A stretch of DNA of 64,000 nucleotides from Symbiodinium microadriaticum (taxonomy: Eukaryota > Sar > Dinophyceae > Suessiales > Symbiodiniaceae). Both the position numbers and the translations under genes were made by a program. This document shows, in pieces, positions 56,229 to 64,000 of this stretch. Within the stretch, counting starts at the first letter, position 1; every line of letters begins with the position of its first letter. The notes under the pieces were generated by a model. It did no database searches. It was not told where the DNA came from and worked only from the letters and a program-made list of their open reading frames with translations. The stretch spans positions 712,156-776,155 of the forward strand of contig LSRX01000055.1 of the NCBI GenBank assembly GCA_001939145.1, read 5' to 3'.

Positions 56229-56742
56229 CTGCGGACAGACTTGGGTTTAGGGCTTACATTTTGGCTGCTTAGACTTAGGGTTTAACGAGTAGCTCGAAAT
56301 ATTTCAAACCCCTTAAGTTAAGAGCTCGAATGCGAAGTGTTTTTCTTCGCAAATATTCCATGCAATCGAATTTCCAACCGCCAAAAATGCGCGGATACTG
56401 GGCGTACTAAACATGAAAAAGACTTTCATCGACGTATATAGTGCGGACAATGCCTCCAGACCTGCCCCGTCGCAGTAAAATCAAGTGGTCGAGGCCCGGC
56501 AAAAATCCGAAGCCCAGAACCGTCGAGCCCAGGCACAATCATAGACTCAAGAACCCCAAGCTTCACTCTTTAACCCATCTGGGAACATCTGGGAAGCTCT
56601 CATCATCGACCCGAAAACTGAACCCGAATTTCTCAACTCCAGCGGCTAGGGGGAGGGAGGATTCCCCTGGAACCTGCAGGCAGCAACACATGGGGTTGTA
56701 GGGTTTATAACTAAAGTTTAGGGTTTCTAAGATCTTCCCGTC

Positions 56743-56775
56743 CTTGCCACCGCTGATGAGGCCCACCACGCGCAT
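56743..56775 (-). CDS. DPH6: DPH6-like exon 1, start codon and SGGK loop
   Basis: ATG-initiated MRVVGLISGGK, identical in pattern to the N-terminus of DPH6 proteins. The intron starts GACGGG, a GA donor, and exon 2 restarts with GAC after CAG, so AGGAC is repeated at both ends of the intron. The start is supported because the family begins directly at this beta strand. Confidence 0.7.
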
Positions 56776-57235
56776 GGCTTACGAAGAGGACGGCGACGGT
56801 ATCCACAACCCCAAACCTCACAACCCCAAAGCCTAAACCTGCAAAATGTACCCTCAATGGTACGCAAGCGTGGGACCTAGGACTCGAATCTCTCCGCTTG
56901 AATCAGCTGTGGTGGCGCCTGAAGATAGGCTGAAGATTGGCATCCAAGCATTGCGTTACAAATTGTGTTTGTTTCTCGACTTAAACTAAGACAATCGTAT
57001 AGGATTTTGAGCCTATGGTTTCAAGCCTTCAGATGCGTTTAAGGCATGGGACGTGGGGTTCGGGTTTGAGGGTTTAGCTTACAAGTTTAAATTTCTAAAG
57101 ATAGGGGGGGCAGAGTTGCGCCCAAAATCGGGCGTGCTGAAAATTCTTGGGCGGCGTTGGAGTTAAGGTGCTGAGTTATCATGGCGGAGGATCTTTTTCA
57201 GCTCTCCCCCCAAGGGTCCAAGTACAGTATAGCAT

Positions 57236-57395
57236 GCATACATACATATATATATATACATACATATCTCTCTCTGTGTGTGTATGTATGTATGTATGTA
57301 TGTATGTATGTATGTATGTATGTATGTATGTAGGTAGGTATGTAGGTATGTAGGTATGTAGGTATGTATTTATGGATGGATGGAGACGGATGTAT
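57236..57395 (+). repeat. CATA then GTAT microsatellite
   Basis: CATACATATATATAT, TCTCTCTCTGTG, then a long GTAT/GTAG array. Confidence 0.95.
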
Positions 57396-58996
57396 GTATG
57401 TGTCCATGCTATCTACTAAGGGCCTACTAATACTTGGCGTTGGGTAAGCTCTAGCCCGACATTCGGAACCAACCCAACTCCAGAACAGACACAAAGTGAC
57501 TGGGCTTGGGGGCAGCACTTTCCTTGTTGCTGGGCTCGGGATTTAGAGCTCAACCTTCGGAGCTGAGAGTCACTAAAGCCAGGATGCGCGGCATAGAGTT
57601 CAGGGGGCTGAGGGGTCACTTTTAAAAAAGTACGAAGCCCGGGGCTCCTGGGAGGAAGGGGAACCTTCCGGTGCCGTTGCCCTTTTACGCCAAAGTCCAC
57701 AACCGGCACGCCGCGCCTTTCGCAGGTAACGTACACCGCAGATTCCACCAAAGCGAAGTAAGCCGTATGATGTCATATTTTCGACTGTTGAAGAATCCGG
57801 GGGCTTTCTAGGTGCACTGTGGGGCAGACATGACAATAGGTAGCTACACCCACCACCTCACAAAGGCCAACAACATGTCGGCCGCATCACGTCCGACTAA
57901 AACCCCGAGACCACTGGCATTCAACCAAAACACCTGCGCAGCCCTGAGCCCTAAAGCCTGGACCTCTTCATCAGCCAACATACAAGTCGCTCCCCTCCCA
58001 AAACTAAATCCTAAACCCGGGAGCCACCCCGCCCCCTGCCCCCCCACCCCCCCTACAACCACCCACTACTTGGAGGCTCGGGGTACTTCTAATCTACCTA
58101 TGCTGGCTCGGTTTAGGGTTTCGGATTTGATGGTTGGGGGTATACGGTATACCTTTACCTATAACCCGGAAGATTTTCTTGAAGTATGAGGGGACAAATA
58201 ACTGGGTCATACTTTCATACCGTTGCAACTGGATTCGGTGTTCCCGGATCCAGACCCCGACCCTAACCTGGGTTCCTCAAGAAACTAAAAGGTAGGTTAC
58301 TTGGGTCTCAAGTAACCTACACCTAATCCCCAACTCCCAAAACCCTAAGCCGCAAACCTATAACCCAAACTCTAACCCCTACACCCTAAACCCTAAACCC
58401 CTCAACCCCTAAACCCGTGAACCCTAAACACAAAAGTCCCGAACCCTTAAACCCTAAACCCTCTACACCCGAAATCCCAACCCAGCAGACGGGGTGAGGG
58501 CTAACCCAAGGCTAGCTCCCGCCAAGGCTTTGAGAAAGATGTGCTGGAAGTTCGGCTTGTAGACCTCAATCCAGCGGTTTAGGGTGTTGGGTCTGCGGGT
58601 TTAGGGTTTAGCGTTGGGGTAGGCTTAGAGTTTAGGGTTTAAGGAAGTTCGGTTTGTAGACCTTTGCTGGATTTGGTTTAGGGCTTTGGGGTTTAAGGGT
58701 TTTGGGCTTTGGGTTTACGGGTTACAGTAGGGTTTAAGTTTAGGGTTGGATGAGGTTTAGCGTGTAAGGACAGTCGGCTTGAAGACCTCTTCTGGTTGTT
58801 TAGAGGTGGGCACAAGGTTTAGGGTTTTGGGGCAACAATTCCGAATTGCGCTTTGTGCTTAGAGCTTAACGTTTTGGGGCTACTAGGCTTTTCTAGAACC
58901 GATTTAGGGCGTAGGGTTTCCGGTTGGGACTTTATGGCGGGGTTTCTGTTTCAAGCTTCCCGTCTGTCTCTAGCTCTTCGGGTCCAGAATTATTGA

Positions 58997-59100
58997 GTTC
59001 TTGTTAGGGGCTTTTACTTAAGCTACCATAATAACGAAACCATACTATTTGCTGTAGATCCCTGTTATGCTAATTTGAACAAAAACCCCCTAACAAAAAC
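58997..59100 (+). repeat. Family F, copy 2
   Basis: GTTCTTGTTAGGGGCTTTTA to CCCCCTAACAAAAAC; centre ATACTATTTGCTGTAGATCC matches copy 1 closely. Confidence 0.8.
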
Positions 59101-60876
59101 CTAAACCCTAAGTCAGGGTCGGGGTGGCAGGTTTAGGGCTTCAAGTGGCTTTACGGTCCCACCACGAGCGCCAGGGAAACTGGGCTTCATTGTCGATCTA
59201 CGTACGTGTTTCTAGGGTGAGAAACCTGAAGCTATAGGCAGGGACAGAACGAACTATATAGGACTCCTGCAGTGGCTTGGGAGGTTTTGCAGGTTTTTGA
59301 ACGGCTTTTTGCAGGGATTCATGAGCTGCAGTGGTGATTTCCTGATGCAGAACCGATGCGGCAAGGAGCAAAGCTTAGACCTAACATGACCCAACACAAC
59401 CAAGCAAGCTTCGCATGACTCCCTGCCGGTCAGCGTGGGTATAGTTAGGGTGTAGACGGGATTGTAAACCCTTAACCACTAGAGCCCGAATCCCCGACTT
59501 TTAGCTTGGTCAATTATGGGAGCTGGAACTTCCAGGAGGCTGTCTGCAGGGCCAGGGTGTTGGCAGCACAACTAAAATACTACTACAACTACTACGACTA
59601 CGACTACGACGGCGACTACTACAACCTACCCACCACCTCCCTCCAACACCTGGCGGCTGAAACCATCATGTTCATCATCGCAAGCACTACAGCTGGCAAA
59701 GTCCACAAATGGACATTCGAGGTAAAAAACGGTAAAGTTTTCCTCACGGTAACAGGGCAGTGTCTGAGATCCAGACGGTGCAGCAGGCGATGTGGCAGCC
59801 AATCGACAAGAGAGATTCCAGGATTCGCCGGTACTTCCGGGACACCTGAAGACACTAGGGCTGCTAAGGCTTTGTAGGAGTTCACTGGTTGTTGCTTGCA
59901 TCGATTTTCTATATTGCTGTGGGGTTTCCAAATTCATCAACTGGGCATTTTAGGCACCAAGGCGTGCCTACATCCGGGCCCCTTCTTGCCTGAAACTCCT
60001 ACCTTCATGAGTCTTGAGGACTAGCCGACTACCCCCAGAATCGCGGCATGGATTCCAGTCATAGTTGACATGACGACCGAACCCCCGAGGCTTGGCCTTC
60101 TGAAGGCACTTCAATAGGGTTCAGTTTAGGCTTTAGGGTTTAGGGTTTAGGGTTTAGGGCTCAGGGTGTAGGGTTTAGGACTAACCTTGGGCTGAGAAGT
60201 GCTTAGGGTGAAGGCGGTGAAGGTTTGGCCTCCCGGTATGCAGGCAGTACGCTTGGGCGACGTGCTGCAAATCGAAGCCGAACGAATCGGCGTCATAAAT
60301 GTTCTTCTAGCACTAAACCCAAAACCCCAACCTGAATCAGCGTCCCTCGGAGACTTCTTATTGTTTTTCGGGAGCCGCCTTTTATTGCGGTAAGAGAAGG
60401 CTTTTGTGGGTTTTCTTGTTAGAGAGTATACTGCCTTGTAATCCCAAAGGGTCCTAAGCAGCTGCAGAGGGAATACTTACAGAGGCCGGCATGATAACTC
60501 CTACTACAGGAACCCTACTTTGCCCTAGCGTGGCTGCAGGTGGCGACACGGAAATCTGCTTAGTATGCCGGCTCGACGCTTTTGGGAAATCTGGGGCAAC
60601 TTGAAATAATAACACCACACCTCGTTTCCACCGAGTTTGGGAAATATGAAACCCTAGATTACTAAACCCTGCACCCTAAGCCCTTAAACCCTGGCAAGCA
60701 TGAAAGGTCCAGGAAAGCAATAGGCAGGTACATGGGCTTAGGATTATGCATGCAGGTCAGTATCTCGGGGAAATTCTTCCTATTATTCTCAGTACTCTTG
60801 TCGTTACTATATTTCATTACGGTTGTCGATCTTATAATTATTATCATTATTTTGTGTGTTTTGTTCTTCCTTTTGT

Positions 60877-60890
60877 AGTAGTACTACTAC

Positions 60891-60936
<46 letters not shown>

Positions 60937-60950
60937 TGTTGTTGTTGTAG

Positions 60951-60987
<37 letters not shown>

Positions 60988-61100
60988 AGTTGTAGTAGTA
61001 GTAGTAGTAGTAGTAGTTGTTGTTGTTGTTGTTGTTGTTGTTGCTGTTGCTGTTGTTGTTGTTGTTGTTGTTGTTGCTGTTGTTGCTGCTGCTGCTGGTG
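60877..61100 (+). repeat. TAG/TTG trinucleotide array
   Basis: TAGTAG block, TTGTTG block, second TAG block, second TTG block with TGC variants, 220 bp; the polyvaline, polythreonine and polycysteine frames here are artefacts. Confidence 0.95.
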
Positions 61101-61327
61101 TTGTAGCAGTAGGAATTTTGGTCCTCAGCACCAGTGGCCTCGACTGTCGCTTCTTTGCGAGGCTGTTGAGCTTGGGAGCTCTGGCAGTTGATGGAAGTTG
61201 GGGGTTTGGGGGCCTTTCCGATTTAGGGTTTAGGAGTTTAGGGGTTTAGGTTACGCGGCAGCTGAAGCATCAGCGCAATTTTGCACATCCGTTCGTGGTT
61301 CGTGCGGCACCTCAGAAACCAAACGAG

Positions 61328-61789
61328 TCACAATGGAAGATTACACGGCGTGGTCCAAGCACACTGCGTGATCGTACTGCTCGCCATTCTCCAGCTTATG
61401 ATTCCTATGGAAGTCGGAAGCCCACCTGTTTCTACACAGCTACATTCACTCTGAGACTGTCCACCCAAACATGGTAATTTTGCTGAAGATAAGATCTTGT
61501 GCACGGGCTTCAACCTGCGACAATAGATCAGGTAGTGATTGCGCCCTGCCTGCTGTGTTCCAGAAGCGCATCTACCCATGTGGGATGGTTTGGGATGAGC
61601 AAATCTTGCATGGACTTGATCTCCATCTGCTTCCGAGCATAGCTGGCAATGCTTCCGAGACTCGTGTATGATCAATCTGTCGTAGGCGGTGCTCGGAATC
61701 AATAGGAGTTTCGGAACGGGGCCACGCGAACTGTCCATCAGAGACCATCTGCAGACTCTATAGGGATCAATCAGCCGAAGGTAGTGCAC
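61328..61789 (-). CDS. Unassigned 153-codon open frame
   Basis: Longest methionine-led frame of ordinary composition in the window, just downstream of the RCC1-like gene on the same strand. Cys- and His-rich, no motif recognised, no splice context tested. It may be chance, as stop-poor DNA is common here. Confidence 0.2.
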   Translation of the reverse strand: MHYLRLIDPYRVCRWSLMDSSRGPVPKLLLIPSTAYDRLIIHESRKHCQLCSEADGDQVHARFAHPKPSHMGRCASGTQQAGRNHYLIYCRRLKPVHKILSSAKLPCLGGQSQSECSCVETGGLPTSIGIISWRMASSTITQCAWTTPCNLPL

Positions 61790-62130
61790 TTGCCTCAGTT
61801 AGGCTCGTGTCGTGCAAAAGTTGGAACGTGAAAACAGGGCTTCATCAAAGATTCAAAAAGCAGCTGCCTCATTCGGGATGACAGCTGGTCCGGCATGCCC
61901 ACACTGTTACCGAGAAAAGTCCCACCACGGGCGGAACCTTGGGAACGACTCTGAATCCTCTCACGTGCACCAGATTAGGCGGGAACGGGGTCCTGCCATA
62001 GCTGAATTCGGAAGATAGAAAGCATGCCCCTCCAGTTGGTGGCAGCATGGGGCTGTGCCGGTGGAAAGTTTGAGCGACCAAGCAATTCATCCTTAAATGA
62101 TGGGAATGAAAGTGCCCGCTCCTAGAGTCA

Positions 62131-62624
62131 TTAAAACTGGCATCTGACAGCACTGCTGTCGCCCCCACAATCAGCACAGCCCCACGTCACTACAGATCCG
62201 TCGTTTAGAACGGCACAAAAGGCTTTCGAAGACGACTGGATCTGTTGAACATGTCTCAGCTGATGTTGCACAGCAGTACTGTCGCCACCACTTTCAGCAT
62301 CTCCCCATGTAACAACAGATCCGTCGACCCGGACGGCAGCAAAGGCATTGTTCGCAGCCTGGATTTTTTGTACATTCTGCAGCCCACACTGCACGAATCT
62401 GCTGTCCCCACCTGATTTGCTCTCACCCCAGCTCACGACAGATCCATCACCCAGCAAAGCCGCAAAGGCTGCTGAAGATGCAGTGATGCTCTGCACATCC
62501 TTGAGCAGGTGCTGCACGGCACTGCTGTCGCCACCTTGCCCATCATCTCCCCATGTAACGACAGATCCATCGTCCAGGATGGCGGCGAAGGCTCTGTGGG
62601 CAGATTCGATCTGCTGGACATGGC
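62131..62624 (-). CDS. RCC1-like repeat exon 3 with stop
   Basis: Encodes four repeats, then stops at TAA after SAVRCQF, in the middle of a repeat. No further repeats are seen downstream to 61300, so this is the likely C-terminus, unless the truncation marks a broken gene. The acceptor is CACCCAG. In repeat 3 of this exon VRVDGS replaces ILxDGS. Confidence 0.85.
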
Positions 62625-62778
62625 CTGGGTGGTTTGTTTGAAGGCTGTAGAAGTGTCACCGGGCTGTTTGGAGCCTGATGGTAGTTATACATCTACAATC
62701 TACAACCGTAAGGAAAGCATCGCCTTTACTGTGCATTATGGCGCCGTGCAACAGATTCCTTAGCAAGAGCCCAGTTGC

Positions 62779-63202
62779 GCAAGCGGTCTTGGACGGCTCT
62801 GCTGTCACCCCCATACTTGGCATCGCCCCAGGTCACGACAGATGAGTCGCTCAGGATGGCGGCAAAAGCACCGTAAGAGGCTTGTATCTGCTGCACTCCA
62901 TTGAGGAGATGTTGCACGGCTCTGCTGTCACCGCCATACTCCGCATCGCCCCAGGTCACGACAGACCTGTCACCGAGAATGGCGGCAAAGGCTGCATACG
63001 AAGCAAGGATCTGCTGTACATCATGGAGAGGCTGCACGTTGTTGCTGTCACCACCATATTCAGCATCTCCCCAAGTCACCACGGATCGGTCGTCCAGAAC
63101 GGCAGCAAATGCTCTGTAGGTGGCTTGGATGTGCTGCACATTCACAAGCCGATCTTGCACAGCACTGCTATCACCACCATCTGCATCGCCCCAAGTCACA
63201 AC
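62779..63202 (-). CDS. RCC1-like repeat exon 2
   Basis: Encodes about three and a half repeats, each with AFAA(I/V)L.D.SVVTWGDA..GGDS. It ends in CGCTTGC before a GC donor (GCAACTGG); joining to 62624 restores QDRLR-HVQQIE. The repeats differ from one another by a few residues only, pointing to recent tandem duplication. Confidence 0.85.
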
Positions 63203-63309
63203 CTGGTCTGTAGAGTTAAGGACCTAAGATCATTTATGAATATGTACATCTGTACCTCTAAGGACCATAAGGGGCACACCAACAAGCTTCCCAGGTACCA
63301 CCTAGCAAC

Positions 63310-63384
63310 AGATCCGTTGTCCAGGATGGCCGCGAAGGCCAAGGAAGAGGCCTGGATTTGACGAACCTTAGGCTCTTCAGCAAC
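63310..63384 (-). CDS. RCC1-like repeat exon 1 seen
   Basis: Encodes VAEEPKVRQIQASSLAFAAI then LDNGS, the first half of a repeat. It starts after CCCAAAG, the end of a telomere-like CCCTAAA tract. The donor is GTTGCT; the next exon continues VVTWGD, giving the consensus DNGSVVTWGD. The 5' end of the gene is not seen. Confidence 0.7.
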
Positions 63385-64000
63385 CTTTGGGGTTTAGGCC
63401 CTTGAGGGTTTAGGGGTTTAGGGTTCAGGGCAATCTTCCGCTTATATATAGCGCTAGAGAACACTATGCCAGCGTAGGCCGCAAACGGTGAACAAGCCCA
63501 AAGCTGACAAGATCACGCCAGGAGCCCAAAATCCGCAACACGGCATGGTTGAGGGTTTGGGAGTTTAGGTTTTATAGGGTCTATAGGGAGAGCACGATGG
63601 GCAAACTGGGAGTAGGAGTCCCAGACCAAAGTATGTACTGGACTGTGGAGTATGCTATCATTAATCATTGTCATTCTGTTCTTATCATTGTTGGTATCGT
63701 TACCATATTGAAAGTAATATAATGAATAACTATTACTGCAGGTCGCTTCTGGCGTGAAGCCCGCTTAGCATCGGGAAGGAAGAGCCGATTTCCACACCAA
63801 AACACCCCAAAAACACAAGTGAGGACGGCGGCAGCGGTTTAGGGTGTAGTGTTTAGGGTCTTTCGGATCTTGAATTGGCAGCCGTTGCCTCCGGAGGAGG
63901 AAACCCGAGCAGGACTGAAAAGACGCGTCTTAAGCTCAACATGTGCGCGTGCATAGCAGGAGCGGTGAAACCCCGGGAAAAAAGAGTACAAGGGTACTGC
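63385..64000. other. No recognised gene
   Basis: Upstream side of the RCC1-like exons; a TTTAGGG tract at 63388-63430 and mixed sequence. The missing 5' exons of that gene may lie beyond the window. Confidence 0.5.

Larger units (their letters stand above)
50639..56775 (-). other. DPH6: Diphthine--ammonia ligase (DPH6-like) gene, 5' two thirds not complete
   Basis: Six small minus-strand exons spell the N-terminal half of DPH6/ATP-pyrophosphatase (MJ0570) proteins, which amidate diphthine on elongation factor 2: MRVVGLISGGK, DSIWNLHYC, GEQFGHEIVCVANL, EELDSYMYQT, VGSHH and AMGLPLVRR. The SGGKD pyrophosphate-binding loop and the ELDSYMYQTVG signature are intact. Introns begin with GA (twice), GC or GT. 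The C-terminal half (EGGEYET motif and any RidA-like domains) was not identified; candidate exons at 46.99-47.5 kb on the same strand may belong to it. Cytosolic enzyme, housekeeping role. Confidence 0.75.
56776..62130. other. Between DPH6-like start and RCC1-like stop; no recognised gene
   Basis: GTAT and TTG/TAG microsatellites, family F copy 2, and TTTAGGG tracts at 58385-58450, 58575-58760 and 60120-60180. The 61328-61789 frame is unassigned. Confidence 0.5.
62131..63384 (-). other. RCC1/HERC-type repeat protein gene (span)
   Basis: Three exons encode eight tandem copies of a roughly 52-residue repeat with consensus VQQIQAS..AFAAIL.DGSVVTWG followed by D...GGDSSAVQ. This is the degenerate RCC1-like beta-propeller blade repeated in large HERC2-like proteins that I associate with Symbiodinium-type dinoflagellates. 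Introns are 107 bp (GT-AG) and 154 bp (GC-AG), and both junctions restore the repeat exactly. No HECT domain, kinase or other partner domain is visible, and the exon upstream of 63384 was not found. Function unknown; propellers of this kind usually mediate protein binding. Confidence 0.85.

Noticed and set aside
60746..61249. Long open frames of polyvaline, polythreonine and polycysteine
   Set aside because: They are translations of a TAG/TTG trinucleotide array in different frames.
1..64000. CRISPR-like direct repeats
   Set aside because: The short spaced repeats are TTTAGGG variants and microsatellites in a eukaryotic genome; no regular repeat-spacer architecture.

Overview
The window looks like nuclear DNA of a dinoflagellate, most likely of the Symbiodinium/Suessiales type. 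The TTTAGGG telomere-type motif is scattered through almost every non-coding stretch on both strands. Exons are tiny (15-500 bp) in long introns, and most homology-anchored introns start with GC or GA instead of GT. The RCC1-like repeat protein at the right end is also of a type I associate with these algae. No bacterial operon, rRNA, tRNA, CRISPR array or autonomous transposon was recognised. The species is inference.

Four genes are recognised by family motifs, all on the minus strand, which fits unidirectional gene order. From right to left: (1) an RCC1/HERC-type repeat protein, 62131-63384, three exons; (2) a diphthine-ammonia ligase (DPH6-like), 56775 down to at least 50639, starting MRVVGLISGGK with a ferry of small exons; (3) an aldo/keto reductase, two exons at 30989-29971; (4) an inositol-monophosphatase-family gene, 22261 down to a stop at 6204, spanning about 16 kb. 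Other minus-strand exon candidates whose codon phases fit together lie at 24.0-27.5, 44.7-45.2, 46.99-47.5 and 48.2-49.4 kb; their products are unknown.

Non-coding DNA dominates. It holds (a) TTTAGGG/CCCTAAA tracts, sometimes as opposed arrays; (b) at least ten families of short (about 70-200 bp) inverted-repeat elements, found in introns or unassigned DNA and never across an anchored exon, which resemble MITEs or introner elements; (c) microsatellites (CATA, ATGG, GTAT, TTG/TAG, TA). Some inverted-repeat elements are interrupted by a TTTAGGG tract flanked by short direct repeats, and one element is nested inside another.

The assembly has a 144-base N gap (36112-36255), three single Ns (4568, 45398, 50990) and an A-B-N-A-X-B duplication at 4380-4879 that looks like a misjoin of two haplotypes.

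Limits: the non-coding DNA is stop-poor and both strands often look open. Several attractive plus-strand exon models were dropped when the opposite strand proved to carry a recognised family. Exon calls without homology should be read as candidates.
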